Below the pieces are notes generated by a model. It ran no database searches. It saw only the letters and a program-made list of their open reading frames with translations, and was not told the origin of the DNA. The position numbers and the translations under genes were made by a program. From Denitromonas halophila (GTDB taxonomy: Bacteria; Pseudomonadota; Gammaproteobacteria; Burkholderiales; Rhodocyclaceae), in NCBI RefSeq assembly GCF_007625155.1, contig NZ_VMNK01000001.1, positions 105,213 to 169,212 on the forward strand: 64,000 nt of DNA. Reading direction: 5' to 3'. This document shows positions 18,754 through 27,948 of this stretch, piece by piece; position 1 is the stretch's first letter; each line of letters starts with the position of its first letter.

Positions 18754-19404
18754 ATGGAACTGATTGCCCAATTCATCGATATCGTTTTGCACCTGGACAA
18801 ATATCTCGCCGTGGTGCTGGCCGACTATGGCAACTGGATCTACGCGATCCTGTTTCTGATCATTTTCTGCGAAACCGGCCTGGTGGTGACGCCCTTCCTG
18901 CCGGGCGACTCGCTGTTGTTCGTGGCTGGCGCGCTGGCGGCCACCGGCGGCATGGACATCACGATTCTGATCTCCACGCTGTTTGTGGCGGCAGTGCTGG
19001 GTGATAACACCAACTATTGGATCGGCCGCTCGGTCGGGCACCGGGTGTTCCGCTGGGAGCAGTCGCGCTTTTTCAACCGCGCGGCTTTCGACAAGACGCA
19101 TTCGTATTTTGAGTCCCATGGCGGCAAGACCATCATCATTGCGCGCTTCTTGCCCATCTTCCGCACCTTCACGCCCTTCGTGGCCGGGGTGGCCAAGATG
19201 ACCTACTCGCGCTTCCTGCCGCTGGATATCGCCGGCGGGGCGATCTGGATCGGGTCGCTGTGCCTGGCTGGGTACTGGTTCGGCAATATCCCGTTCATCA
19301 AGAACAATCTGAGCTTCGTCATCCTGGGCATCATCGCGATTTCGCTGGTGCCCATTGCGATTGGCTGGCTGCGCCATCGGCGCACGGCGAGCCAGGCGGG
19401 CTGA
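18754..19404 (+). CDS. DedA family inner-membrane protein
   Basis: The 216-residue protein shows the DedA pattern: a first hydrophobic segment with the FCETGLVVTPFLPGDSLLF motif, then the soluble FNRAAFDKTHSYFESHGGKTIIIARFLPIFRTFTPFVAGVAKM segment with the conserved arginine and FxPxxR-type residues, then further helices. The family belongs to the SNARE-associated/VTT group, and members are linked to undecaprenyl-phosphate or phosphatidylethanolamine flipping and membrane energetics. The ATG at 18754 fits the family start; a TATGAT at 18719 is a plausible -10. The lipoprotein gene starts 4 bases after the stop. Confidence 0.9.
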   Translation: MELIAQFIDIVLHLDKYLAVVLADYGNWIYAILFLIIFCETGLVVTPFLPGDSLLFVAGALAATGGMDITILISTLFVAAVLGDNTNYWIGRSVGHRVFRWEQSRFFNRAAFDKTHSYFESHGGKTIIIARFLPIFRTFTPFVAGVAKMTYSRFLPLDIAGGAIWIGSLCLAGYWFGNIPFIKNNLSFVILGIIAISLVPIAIGWLRHRRTASQAG

Positions 19405-19408
19405 GCCG

Positions 19409-20107
19409 ATGCGTGCGGTGATTCTGAGCCTGGTGTGCGCCGTCCTGGCGGGCTGCGCGGCACCGGGTTCCGGGCCCTCACCGCGAATGGATCGGGGCTT
19501 TACGCTGTCGGGGTTGGCCAAGTCGGATATCGACAAGGTCTCGGAAATTCATCACCACCATCTGTTTCAGTCGCTGCGGCGGCTGACACTCAAGCTCTAC
19601 CGGCGCAATCCGGCCGAATGGCGCAAGCGGGGCCTGGCCAGCGCCGAGGCGGCGGTGGCCGATCTGTTTGACCGCGACCATCGCTGGCGGCTGGAGGCGC
19701 TTAATTACCGCCACGGCGCCGAGGCGATCCAGATTGCGCTCACGCCGGACTATCCGGGCGACCGTGTGCAGGCCTTTGTGACCGGCTTGGTGAGCATGGT
19801 GCAGAAGGCGCTCGGCGAGCGCGGCGAGTTCTATATGTTCGATAAGGTGGACCCGCAGCGGGTGTACAATGCGGCCCGAAATGTTGAAGTGGCCGCCTGG
19901 AAGCTGGGGCAGGCGCGCGACGCGCTCGGGCAGGTGTTGCTCTTGAGTAACGAAATGGAACCCGTGGCCAATTTGAGCTTCGAACGTGAGTTTGGCCGCC
20001 AGATCGGTTTGCTCGATGCGCTGGCCGATGTGCACGCCGAGCGCGACGGGCGCACCCTGACCCGTGTCATCCAGAACGCAGCGACCGCCGTTTTCCTTCC
20101 TTTGTAA
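19409..20107 (+). CDS. Lipoprotein of unknown function
   Basis: The N-terminus MRAVILSLVCAVLAGCAAPG is a lipoprotein signal with LAGC lipobox, so the mature protein should be lipid-anchored at cysteine 16. The remaining 215 residues are mainly helical, with a conserved-looking segment HHHHLFQSLRRLTLKLYRRNPAEWRK. It follows DedA by 4 bases and precedes purN. I recognise no catalytic motif; similar proteins occur beside purN in related bacteria, as far as I can recall, without a known role. Confidence 0.8.
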   Translation: MRAVILSLVCAVLAGCAAPGSGPSPRMDRGFTLSGLAKSDIDKVSEIHHHHLFQSLRRLTLKLYRRNPAEWRKRGLASAEAAVADLFDRDHRWRLEALNYRHGAEAIQIALTPDYPGDRVQAFVTGLVSMVQKALGERGEFYMFDKVDPQRVYNAARNVEVAAWKLGQARDALGQVLLLSNEMEPVANLSFEREFGRQIGLLDALADVHAERDGRTLTRVIQNAATAVFLPL

Positions 20108-20163
20108 AGTTCGCCGGCAACGGGGCGCAGCCCCGCGCGACATGGCCGGCCAGAGCGAGTCCC

Positions 20164-20805
20164 ATGAAATCCATCGTCATCCTTATTTCGGGTCGTGGCA
20201 GCAATATGGAAGCCATTGTGCAGGCGGCCATTCCCGGTGCACGCATTGCCGCGGTCATCAGCAACCGGCCGAACGCCGGCGGGCTGGCCTTCGCTGCCGC
20301 GCAAGGCATTGCTACGGCCGTGGTCGACCACACCGCCTATGCTGAGCGCGCGGCGTTTGATGCCGCGCTGGCCGAGGCGATCGACAGCCACGCGCCCGAT
20401 CTGGTGGTGCTGGCGGGTTTCATGCGGGTACTGACCCCCGGTTTCGTGCGTCAGTACGAAGGCCGGCTGATCAACATCCACCCCTCGCTGCTGCCTTCAT
20501 TTACCGGCCTGCATACGCATCAGCGCGCGCTGGAGGCGGGCGTGCGGGTGCACGGCACGACGGTCCATTTTGTGACGGCCGAGCTCGATTGCGGGCCGAT
20601 CATCATCCAGGCCGTGGTGCCGGTGATGGCCGGGGACGACGAGGCGACGCTGAGTGCACGGGTGCTGGCGCAGGAGCACCGTATCTTTCCGCAGGCGGTG
20701 CGCTGGATTGTCGAGGACCGGGTGAGCATCGATGGCAATGTGGCCCGGGTGGCTGGCGTGCGCGAACCCGGCGTGCTGATCAGCCCGCCGCCGGAGAACG
20801 TGTGA
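20164..20805 (+). CDS. purN: Phosphoribosylglycinamide formyltransferase PurN
   Basis: PurN transfers a formyl group from 10-formyl-tetrahydrofolate to GAR, the third step of purine synthesis. The first strand reads MKSIVILISGRGSNMEAI, with the phosphate-binding GRGSN. The catalytic region is VVLAGFMRVLTPGFV, then RLINIHPSLLPSFTGLHTHQRALEAG, with the essential Asn-His pair. VHFVTAELDCGPIIIQ carries the catalytic aspartate. The length of 213 residues is normal. The stop overlaps the next ATG (TGATG), which suggests coupling to the DUF3108 protein. Confidence 0.96.
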   Translation: MKSIVILISGRGSNMEAIVQAAIPGARIAAVISNRPNAGGLAFAAAQGIATAVVDHTAYAERAAFDAALAEAIDSHAPDLVVLAGFMRVLTPGFVRQYEGRLINIHPSLLPSFTGLHTHQRALEAGVRVHGTTVHFVTAELDCGPIIIQAVVPVMAGDDEATLSARVLAQEHRIFPQAVRWIVEDRVSIDGNVARVAGVREPGVLISPPPENV

Positions 20806-21575
20806 TGTGCCCCGGCGCGCGGTGGTTGGTGCTGTGTGGCCTGGTGCTGAGCGTGTTGGCGGGGGCGGCGCAGGCTAATCCGGCGATGTCCGAAGCGAGC
20901 GAAGACGCCGCGCCATGGCCGACCCAGGGGCGCATCATCTACCGTATCTATCATGGTGACAGCGGCATTCAGATCGGCCGCGCGACGCATACCTGGTGGC
21001 ACGACGATGGCCGCTACTGGATGGAGTCGCTGGTCGAGACCACCGGCCTGGCAGCACTGCTCAAAGACTTCCGTTACCAGCAGCGCAGCGAAGGCGCCGT
21101 GACGGCGCAGGGCTTGCGCCCCGAGCGATTCAGCGTCGACCAGCGTGGCAAGCCGCATCAGGAAGCCCGCTTTGACTGGGTCGGCGCGCAGGTGCGCATC
21201 AATCGGGGGGACAGCAAACGTCAGGCACCGATCGTGGCCGGCGACCAGGACATTCTCAGCATCGCACACCAGTTGGCCCAGCCGGGCGCGCCAAAAGCGC
21301 CGGTGGCGCTGACCGTGGTGAGCAACAAATCTGCCGCCGTGGCCAAGGTGCGCGATCTGGGCGACGCGACGGTGCGTTTGCCGCTCGGTCAGATGCCGAC
21401 GCGGCATTTTTCGGTGCACTCCGACGACGGCAAAGTCAAGATCGACATCTGGCTGGCCGCCGGTCAGCACTGGCTGCCGGTACGTATCCGGATCGAGAAC
21501 CGCAAGGGCGAGATTCTCGATCAGCAAGCCGAGCATCTGGTGCTCGGCGAACCCGCACAAGGGAATCCATCATGA
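20805..21575 (+). CDS. DUF3108 family exported protein
   Basis: The 256-residue protein starts with a signal peptide (MCPGARWLVLCGLVLSVLAGAAQA). The mature domain has beta-rich features of DUF3108, such as GRIIYRIYHGDSGIQIGRATHTW, SLVETTGLAALLKDFRYQQRSEG and HFSVHSDDGKVKIDIWLAAGQHWLPVRIRI. The function of the family is unknown; it is expected to be periplasmic. It is sandwiched between purN and an RNA methyltransferase with overlapping stops and starts, which implies a single transcript. Confidence 0.85.
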   Translation: MCPGARWLVLCGLVLSVLAGAAQANPAMSEASEDAAPWPTQGRIIYRIYHGDSGIQIGRATHTWWHDDGRYWMESLVETTGLAALLKDFRYQQRSEGAVTAQGLRPERFSVDQRGKPHQEARFDWVGAQVRINRGDSKRQAPIVAGDQDILSIAHQLAQPGAPKAPVALTVVSNKSAAVAKVRDLGDATVRLPLGQMPTRHFSVHSDDGKVKIDIWLAAGQHWLPVRIRIENRKGEILDQQAEHLVLGEPAQGNPS

Positions 21576-22774
21576 GCGCGCCATTGCCCGCTGTGCTGCA
21601 TCAACACACCGCCCGTTTGCTCGACCAGTTGCTGCAGTTTGCGCACCCGGCCGACGCGACAGTGCAACAGTATTTCCGAAAGAATACGGCCCTCGGCAGC
21701 CGTGATCGCGCCCGTGTGGCCGACGCGGTGTTTGGCTGTTTGCGTCATTTGCGTCGGGTGCGTCACGCCGCGGGCGAGGGGGCAAGTGCCGATGCCTTGG
21801 TGGCGGCGTGGACCGGCGGCGCCTGGGCGGCGATCGATCCGGCCACGCTGAGCCCCGCCGAGCGTGCCGACTTGCCCGACTGGCTGATGGAACGCTGGCC
21901 GTGGCCGGCGGGCGAGGTGGCGTCGGCGGTGGCCGAGGCGTTCAACCAACCCGCGCCGCTCGACTTGCGGGTGAATATCGTCAAAGCCAAACGCGACGCC
22001 GTGCAGGCCGCGCTTGCCGCCGCCGGGATCGAAACCGTGGCCGGCCGTTGGGCGCCGCACGCGCTTCGGGTGGTCGGCAAGCCGGCCTTGCAGCGTCATC
22101 CGCTGATGGTGGACGGCAGCATCGAAGTGCAGGACGAAGGTAGCCAGTTGCTCGGCCAGTTGCTCGGCGCGCGACGCGGTGAGCAGATCGTCGATTTTTG
22201 CGCCGGTGCCGGGGGCAAGAGTCTGCAGATTGGTGCGCAGATGCGCAACACCGGTCGGGTGCACGCCTTTGACGTGTCGGCCGGGCGTTTGTCTGAGCTG
22301 GCGCAGCGGGCGAAAAGGGCGGCACTGGGCAACGTGCAGCCGATGGCGATTCGCGACGAAAACGATGTGCGACTGAGCCGGCTCGCCGGCAAGGTTGACC
22401 GGGTCCTGGTCGATGCCCCGTGCTCGGGCCTGGGCACGTTGCGGCGCAATCCCGACCTGAAGTGGCGTCAGGGGCCGGAACAGCTGGCCGAAAAAGCCGT
22501 CTTGCAGGGCGCGATCCTCACCGCCGCCGCGCGATTGGTGAAGCCGGGCGGCGTGCTGGTGTATGCCACCTGCAGCATGATGGCCGAGGAAAACATGGGG
22601 GTGGTCGACGCTTTTCTCTCCGAGCATCCGGACTTCACCATCGAGCCGGCCCTGGCGGCGCTGGCCAAGCAGGGGGTTGAGCTGCCCGACAATGGACGAT
22701 CCACGCTCCTGCTTGACCCCTTCCATCACGACACCGACGGCTTTTTTGCGGCACGAATGGTGCGATGCGCCTGA
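21572..22774 (+). CDS. RsmB/NOP-family RNA (cytosine-5) methyltransferase
   Basis: The 400-residue protein has the m5C methyltransferase domain. EVQDEGSQLLGQLL precedes SAM-binding motif I, FCAGAGGKSLQIG. Motif IV is VLVDAPCSGLGTLRRNPDLKWR with the PC cysteine, and motif VI is YATCSMMAEEN with the nucleophilic TC cysteine. The N-terminal region is helical and divergent from the NusB-like domain of RsmB, so the exact rRNA position is uncertain. The start at 21572 overlaps the stop of the DUF3108 gene. Confidence 0.9.
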   Translation: MSAPLPAVLHQHTARLLDQLLQFAHPADATVQQYFRKNTALGSRDRARVADAVFGCLRHLRRVRHAAGEGASADALVAAWTGGAWAAIDPATLSPAERADLPDWLMERWPWPAGEVASAVAEAFNQPAPLDLRVNIVKAKRDAVQAALAAAGIETVAGRWAPHALRVVGKPALQRHPLMVDGSIEVQDEGSQLLGQLLGARRGEQIVDFCAGAGGKSLQIGAQMRNTGRVHAFDVSAGRLSELAQRAKRAALGNVQPMAIRDENDVRLSRLAGKVDRVLVDAPCSGLGTLRRNPDLKWRQGPEQLAEKAVLQGAILTAAARLVKPGGVLVYATCSMMAEENMGVVDAFLSEHPDFTIEPALAALAKQGVELPDNGRSTLLLDPFHHDTDGFFAARMVRCA

Positions 22775-23331
22775 GGCTTCGCGCCGCCTTGCTGTGCCTG
22801 CTCTGGCCGTTGGCGGCGTCCGCCGCGCTCGGGCCGGTGCACGCCGATGGGCGTATCGAGGTGTTGTTCGCACCGCATGACCCGGTCGAGGCACGGCTGA
22901 TTGCCCTGATCGGGCAGGCGCGCCGTAGCGTACGGGTGCAAAGCTATATCTTTACCCGCAAGCCGGTGGCCGAGGCGCTGGTGGCTGCGCGGGGTCGGGG
23001 TGTGGATGTTCAGGTGCTGGCCGATGCCCGCATGAACCAGCGCGGCAAGAATGCCTTGCCGCTGCTGCTCGCCGCCGGCGTGCCGGTGGCGCTGGAGACG
23101 GCGTACAGCGCGGCGCACAACAAGGTGATCCTGATCGACGCGGATGAGACGCAGTCGGTGGTGATTACCGGCTCGTACAACTTCACCTGGTCCGCCGGGC
23201 GCAAGAATGCTGAGAATGTGATGGTCGTCTATGGGCATCGCGAGGTGGCGCTGGCCTATCGAGATAATTGGCGGCGCCACTGGCAGGCCGCCACGCCCGT
23301 CGGACGCTTGCCCGTCAAGTTGGTCGATTGA
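22765..23331 (+). CDS. Phospholipase D-family nuclease, secreted
   Basis: The 188-residue protein has a signal peptide (MRLRLRAALLCLLWPLAASA) and a single HKD motif, HNKVILIDADETQSVVITGSYNFTWSAGRKNAEN. One HKD motif and a short length are the pattern of the Nuc-type endonucleases, which dimerise to form one active site. It would act in the periplasm or outside the cell on nucleic acids; a phospholipid substrate cannot be excluded. The start overlaps the methyltransferase gene by 10 bases. Confidence 0.88.
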   Translation: MRLRLRAALLCLLWPLAASAALGPVHADGRIEVLFAPHDPVEARLIALIGQARRSVRVQSYIFTRKPVAEALVAARGRGVDVQVLADARMNQRGKNALPLLLAAGVPVALETAYSAAHNKVILIDADETQSVVITGSYNFTWSAGRKNAENVMVVYGHREVALAYRDNWRRHWQAATPVGRLPVKLVD

Positions 23332-23393
23332 TCGCACGGGGAGGCGTGGCGGCGTGTTTTTTTGCGCTGGCGCGGGCGCGATCGGGCTTCACG

Positions 23394-23399
23394 TATAAT
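23394..23399 (+). promoter_or_regulatory. Possible -10 box of the desaturase gene
   Basis: A consensus TATAAT lies 37 bases before the desaturase ATG, in the gap after the PLD-family gene. No good -35 box is seen at standard spacing, so activity may depend on an activator. Confidence 0.45.
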
Positions 23400-23436
23400 C
23401 GGCAGCTTACCGCCTGATGAAAGGACGCGCGCTCGC

Positions 23437-24609
23437 ATGATTTTCGGTTTGATTGATTTGCCCTGGTGGGGTTATGTGGTGGTCGCGCTCGGCCTGACGC
23501 ATGTGACGATCGCTTCCGTCACCATTTTCCTGCATCGCCATCAGGCGCATCGCGCGCTGGAGTTGCACGCGATTCCGAGCCATTTCTTCCGCTTCTGGCT
23601 GTGGTTGACCACGGGTATGGTGACCAAGGAGTGGGCAGCCATCCACCGCAAGCATCACGCCAAATGCGAAACCGTGGACGATCCCCACAGCCCGCAGACC
23701 CGCGGCTTGAAGAAAGTGCTTTGGGAGGGCGCCGAGCTCTACCAGATCGAGGCAAAGAACCAGGAAACGCTCGATCGCTACGGGCACGGCACGCCGGACG
23801 ACTGGCTCGAGCGCAACATCTACACGCGCAACACGGTTGGCATCAGCCTGATGCTGGTGATCAATCTGGTGCTGTTTGGCGCCCTGGGTCTGACCATCTG
23901 GGCGGTGCAGATGATCTGGATCCCGTTTTTTGCGGCGGGTGTCATCAATGGCATTGGCCACTTTTGGGGCTATCGAAATTTCAATTGCGCCGACGCCTCA
24001 CGCAATCTGGTGCCCTGGGGCATCCTGATTGGCGGCGAGGAGCTGCATAACAACCATCACACCTTTGCCACGTCGGCCAAGCTGTCGGCGCGCTGGTACG
24101 AGTTCGATATTGGCTGGATGTATATCCGCCTGCTTCAGTTGGTCGGGCTGGCCAATCCAAAAAAGGTGATTCCGTTGCCCAGGTTCGGCGAGGCGCGTGT
24201 GGTGCCCGACGGCGAGATGCTGCGCGTGATCATCACGCACCGCTACGACGTGATGACGCGCTATCTGCAGACGCTGCGTCAGACCTACCAGGACGAGATC
24301 GAGACGCTGCGCCAGAAGCATGCGGGCACTTTCCAGTTGCGTACGGGCGAACTGGTTCGACTGCTGCAAAAAGAATCGGACACCTTGCCCGCCGAGCAGG
24401 AGGCGCAGCGTGTTGCGGCCCTGGCGCATAGCGAGCGGCTGGCCTTGCTGGAGCGGATGCGCACCGAATTGGCGAGCTTGTGGGCGCGCTCGTCCACCTC
24501 GTCAGATCAGCTGCTCGTGCAATTGCGCGACTGGATCGAGCGCGCCGAGCAAAGCGGGATCGCGCAGCTGCAGGAGTTTTCCCATCGGCTGCGGTGTTAC
24601 GCGGCTTGA
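23437..24609 (+). CDS. Membrane fatty acid desaturase with C-terminal coiled-coil extension
   Basis: The 390-residue product has the three histidine boxes of an acyl-CoA desaturase: HRHQAH near residue 30, HRKHH near 70, and HNNHH near 208. These bind the di-iron centre that introduces a cis double bond into membrane-bound acyl chains. Hydrophobic segments flank the boxes. After about residue 265 the protein continues with a charged helical stretch of some 120 residues rich in Glu, Gln, Arg and Leu, likely a coiled coil, which the minimal enzyme lacks. The ATG is preceded by AAAGGA at 23420. The gene appears to be monocistronic. Confidence 0.92.
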   Translation: MIFGLIDLPWWGYVVVALGLTHVTIASVTIFLHRHQAHRALELHAIPSHFFRFWLWLTTGMVTKEWAAIHRKHHAKCETVDDPHSPQTRGLKKVLWEGAELYQIEAKNQETLDRYGHGTPDDWLERNIYTRNTVGISLMLVINLVLFGALGLTIWAVQMIWIPFFAAGVINGIGHFWGYRNFNCADASRNLVPWGILIGGEELHNNHHTFATSAKLSARWYEFDIGWMYIRLLQLVGLANPKKVIPLPRFGEARVVPDGEMLRVIITHRYDVMTRYLQTLRQTYQDEIETLRQKHAGTFQLRTGELVRLLQKESDTLPAEQEAQRVAALAHSERLALLERMRTELASLWARSSTSSDQLLVQLRDWIERAEQSGIAQLQEFSHRLRCYAA

Positions 24610-24673
24610 TCGTATCGTGTGACATGAAGCGCCCCGGCAAGCGCGCCGGGTGGCGCGCTTGAGGAACGGCAGC

Positions 24674-25261
24674 GTGTCGCGCATCCTGCTGTTCAACAAG
24701 CCCTTTGATGTGTTGTGCCAGTTTTCGCCCGAAGGGGCGCGGATGACACTCAAAGACTTTATCGATGTGCCGGACGTCTATCCCGCCGGACGGCTCGATG
24801 CCGACAGCGAAGGTCTGCTGGTATTGACCGACAACGGTGGCATACAACACCGGATCGCCGATCCGCGGCACAAGGCGCCGAAAACCTATCTCGCGCAAGT
24901 CGAAGGCATCCCCGACGAGGCGGCACTGGCGGCCTTGCAAACCGGCGTCAATCTGGGCGATTTTCGTACCGCGCCGGCACAAGCGCGAATCGTTGATACG
25001 CCTGCGTGGCTGTGGCCGCGGACGCCACCGATTCGCGAGCGTAAGGCGATACCGACCTGCTGGATTGAACTGGTGCTGCGCGAAGGCAAGAATCGTCAGG
25101 TGCGGCGAATGACGGCCAAGGTCGGTTTCCCGACGTTGCGTCTGATCCGCACATGCATTGGCGACTGGTCGCTGGCCGATCTGGCGCCTGGCGCCTGGCG
25201 TGATGTGGCGGTACCCAAAGCGCTGACCGGCGCGTCGTCATCGTCGCGCGGCAGACGATAA
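24674..25261 (+). CDS. Pseudouridine synthase, RluE/RsuA family
   Basis: The 195-residue product has the RsuA/RluB/E/F catalytic core: [18 protein letters not shown], then [21 protein letters not shown], where the aspartate of GRLD is the nucleophile. [29 protein letters not shown] closes the fold. There is no S4 domain, which fits RluE (23S U2457). The GTG at 24674 is 7 bases after GAGGAA and is preferred to a GTG at 24650. A GC hairpin (CCCGGC / GCCGGG) lies just upstream at about 24631-24650 and may be a leaky terminator of the desaturase gene. Confidence 0.9.
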   Translation: MSRILLFNKPFDVLCQFSPEGARMTLKDFIDVPDVYPAGRLDADSEGLLVLTDNGGIQHRIADPRHKAPKTYLAQVEGIPDEAALAALQTGVNLGDFRTAPAQARIVDTPAWLWPRTPPIRERKAIPTCWIELVLREGKNRQVRRMTAKVGFPTLRLIRTCIGDWSLADLAPGAWRDVAVPKALTGASSSSRGRR

Positions 25262-25385
25262 GCATCGAAGCGGTTATGCTTTGCGCCGAATTATCGCTGT
25301 GCCCTTACACCTGAGTGCGGGTGGGCAAACGAAACGTCGATTTCGTACCCAAGCGGCCTGAACCCCATGTTTTGACGGAGTCTGT

Positions 25386-27245
25386 GTGACAGATACAACC
25401 ATTGCGACCATTGCTGCCATCGGTGTTGTCGGCGGCGCTTGCCAATGGCTGGCCTGGCGGATGCGTCTGCCGGCGATCTTGTTTTTGCTGATTGCCGGCA
25501 TTGTTGCCGGACCGATCGGCGGATGGCTCGACCCCGACGCCTTACTGGGTGATTTGCTGTTCCCCTTCGTTTCGCTGGCGGTGTCGGTGATCCTGTTCGA
25601 AGGCAGCCTGACGCTCAAGTTCTCTGAAATTCGCGGCATCGAGAAAGTGGTGCGCCGTTTTGTGACCACCGGCGCGCTGGTGACCTGGGTGATCGTCACC
25701 CTGGCCACGCAATGGATTACCGGTATCTCCTGGGGCCTGGCCACCTTGTTTGGTGCGGTGATGGTGGTGACCGGGCCGACCGTGATCGTCCCCATGCTGC
25801 GCACGGTGCGTCCGACCATGCACATTGCCAACGTGCTGCGCTGGGAAGGCATCGTGATCGACCCGATCGGTGCGCTGCTTGCAGTGCTGGTATATGAGTT
25901 TCTGGTGTCATCGGGCACCGCCGGGGGCGCGGTGGGCGCCACGCTGATCGTGTTCCTGAAGCTGATTTCGGTCGGATCGCTGACCGGTATCGGGGTGGGC
26001 TATCTGGTCGGTGAGGCCTTGCGCCGCGACTGGTTGCCGCACTACATGTTCAACGTGGCCACGCTGGCGGCGGTGATGGGGGCGTTTGCGCTGTCGAACG
26101 CGCTGTCGCATGAATCTGGCCTGCTGGCGGTGACGGTGATGGGGATCTACCTCGCCAACCGCAAGGGGGTGCCGGTGGAGGAGATTCTCTCCTTCAAGGA
26201 AAGCCTGAGCCTGCTGCTCATCACCGCCTTGTTCATCCTGCTCGCCGCGCGACTCGATCTGAGTTTGCTGCTGGGGCTGGGCTGGGGTGCGGTGCAGATC
26301 TTCCTGGTGGTGCAGTTTGTGGCGCGGCCGGTGAATGTGCTGGTGTCGACGCGCGGCTCCAGTCTGAGCTGGCGCGAGCGTGGTTTGCTGGCCTGGATTG
26401 CCCCACGCGGTATTGTCGCGGCCGCGGTGATCGCGCTGTTCTCGCTTCAGCTTGAGCAAAAAGGCTATGCCGAGGCCGTGTTGCTGGTGCCACTGACCTT
26501 CGTCATCATCATCGGCACGGTGGTGTTGCAGAGCCTGACCGCCGGCCCGCTGGCGCGACTGCTGAACGTCGCCGAACCCGGCTCGGGCGGCTTCCTGATC
26601 GTGGGCGCAAACCCGCTGGCGCGGGCCATTGCCAAGGCCTTGACTCAGAACGATGTGTCGGTGCGGCTGACCGACATGCTGTGGGACAACGTGAGCCGCG
26701 CCCGCATGGCCGGCCTGCAGACTTACTATGGCAACCCGCTGTCCGAGCACGCCGAGGTGTACCTCAACACGGCGGGTCTGGGCCGGGTGTTGGCGATGAC
26801 CGCTGACGAGCACTTGAATGAACTGGCGTGTACGCGCTTCAAGGGCGACTTCGGTCCGAAGCGGGTGTTTGCGCTGCGTGTCGGTGCGCGTGAAAAAGGG
26901 CGCAAGGCCGTGTCGCTGGCCGGTCTGGACGCTTTTGGCGAGGGCAACAATTTTGTTGAGTTGTCACGCCGCCTGGCGCGTGGGGCGGAAATACGCCAGA
27001 CCAACATCAGCGAGGCATTCAGCTTCGAGCAGTTCAGCAACAACTATGGCGAGCGCGCGGTGCCGCTGTTTGCGATCGACCCGAAGGGCCGCGTGGAGGT
27101 TTTCGCGACCGAAGCCGAGGTTCAGCCGAAGCCTGGCTGGATGGTGCTGGCGCTGGTAGATGCCGACCCCGACGAATACAAGCGACCGGCCAAGGCTGAA
27201 AAATCAGACAGCAAGGCCGAAAAGACCGAGGCCAAGACGCAGTGA
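25386..27245 (+). CDS. CPA1-type cation/proton antiporter with TrkA-N domain
   Basis: The first 390 residues hold about twelve hydrophobic helices with Na+/H+ exchanger features, including GPTVIVPMLRTVRP, WEGIVIDPIGALLAVLVYEF and the later WIAPRGIVAAAVIALFS. A Rossmann-like TrkA-N domain follows (GFLIVGANPLARAIAKALTQND), which would bind NAD(H) or similar nucleotides and gate transport. The C-terminus after about 590 is a Lys/Glu/Ala-rich tail. The length of 619 residues is normal for NhaP-like fusions with RCK-type domains. The GTG start at 25386 is 5 bases after GGAG. Confidence 0.9.
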   Translation: MTDTTIATIAAIGVVGGACQWLAWRMRLPAILFLLIAGIVAGPIGGWLDPDALLGDLLFPFVSLAVSVILFEGSLTLKFSEIRGIEKVVRRFVTTGALVTWVIVTLATQWITGISWGLATLFGAVMVVTGPTVIVPMLRTVRPTMHIANVLRWEGIVIDPIGALLAVLVYEFLVSSGTAGGAVGATLIVFLKLISVGSLTGIGVGYLVGEALRRDWLPHYMFNVATLAAVMGAFALSNALSHESGLLAVTVMGIYLANRKGVPVEEILSFKESLSLLLITALFILLAARLDLSLLLGLGWGAVQIFLVVQFVARPVNVLVSTRGSSLSWRERGLLAWIAPRGIVAAAVIALFSLQLEQKGYAEAVLLVPLTFVIIIGTVVLQSLTAGPLARLLNVAEPGSGGFLIVGANPLARAIAKALTQNDVSVRLTDMLWDNVSRARMAGLQTYYGNPLSEHAEVYLNTAGLGRVLAMTADEHLNELACTRFKGDFGPKRVFALRVGAREKGRKAVSLAGLDAFGEGNNFVELSRRLARGAEIRQTNISEAFSFEQFSNNYGERAVPLFAIDPKGRVEVFATEAEVQPKPGWMVLALVDADPDEYKRPAKAEKSDSKAEKTEAKTQ

Positions 27246-27251
27246 TCCGCC

Positions 27252-27866
27252 TCAGGAGGCTCTGACGCGGCTTTGCTTCGGTACATGCTGGACCAGAAAG
27301 TCCATCTGGTCTGCCAGGATGTGGCGATTCGACAAAATCAGGTATTCGGCCTTGTTGGGCACGTAGGGCGTGTACAGCAAGGTCATGCCCGCGCGCTCGG
27401 GGCGCCGGTTGTCCTTGCGCTGATTGCAGCCGCGACAGGCAGTGACCACGTTCATCCATACATCTTTTCCGCCGCGCGAGACGGGTTCGATATGGTCGCG
27501 GGTCAGCAGCGCGCCGGGCAGGGTGCTGCCGCAGTAGGCGCAGGTGTGGCGGTCGCGGTGGAAGAGCTCTCGATTCACCAGCGGCGGCACCTGCCGGAAG
27601 CTGGCTGGCCGCAGTGCCTGTCCCTTGATGGCGATGATGCTCTGGCTGCTGATCGATGAGCGCTCACCGGTGATCCGGCTCGTACCACCCCAGATATGGA
27701 AGGCCTGTGCGCCGATTGACCACGCCACCATGTTGCGGGCGTGATAGGTGCACGCCGCCTGCCAACTGACCCAGCGATGCGGGTGCCCATGCATGTCCAG
27801 TGTCAGAATCCACGGACGGGCTGCGGGTCGAATGACCTGCGTGTGGGTTGCTTGGACGGCATGCAT
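27252..27866 (-). CDS. HNH endonuclease family protein (chromosomal type)
   Basis: The 204-residue protein has an N-terminal domain with HPHRWVSWQAACTYHARNMVAWSIG and a C-terminal HNH motif: HTCAYCGSTLPGALLTRDHIEPVSRGGKDVWMNVVTACRGCNQRKDNRRPERAG. Two CxxC pairs bind zinc; DHI, the N of WMNVV and the N of GCNQRK fit the catalytic set. This type is common in proteobacterial chromosomes as a single gene without methylase, and its job is not established. The ATG at 27866 has GGGAG upstream; a TTG at 27908 is less likely. Base composition is like that of its neighbours. Confidence 0.88.
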   Translation of the reverse strand: MHAVQATHTQVIRPAARPWILTLDMHGHPHRWVSWQAACTYHARNMVAWSIGAQAFHIWGGTSRITGERSSISSQSIIAIKGQALRPASFRQVPPLVNRELFHRDRHTCAYCGSTLPGALLTRDHIEPVSRGGKDVWMNVVTACRGCNQRKDNRRPERAGMTLLYTPYVPNKAEYLILSNRHILADQMDFLVQHVPKQSRVRAS

Positions 27867-27948
27867 GGTTCGATCGCGCTCCCGGGGTGAGATGTTGCAA
27901 TCTGACAAGGCAGTGTGACACCTCTATGTTTGAGGCGCCAGATGCGGC

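Noticed and set aside
24626..24660. A GC-rich hairpin between the desaturase and pseudouridine synthase genes as a strong terminator
   Set aside because: It has no T run after it, so it is mentioned only as a possible leaky terminator.
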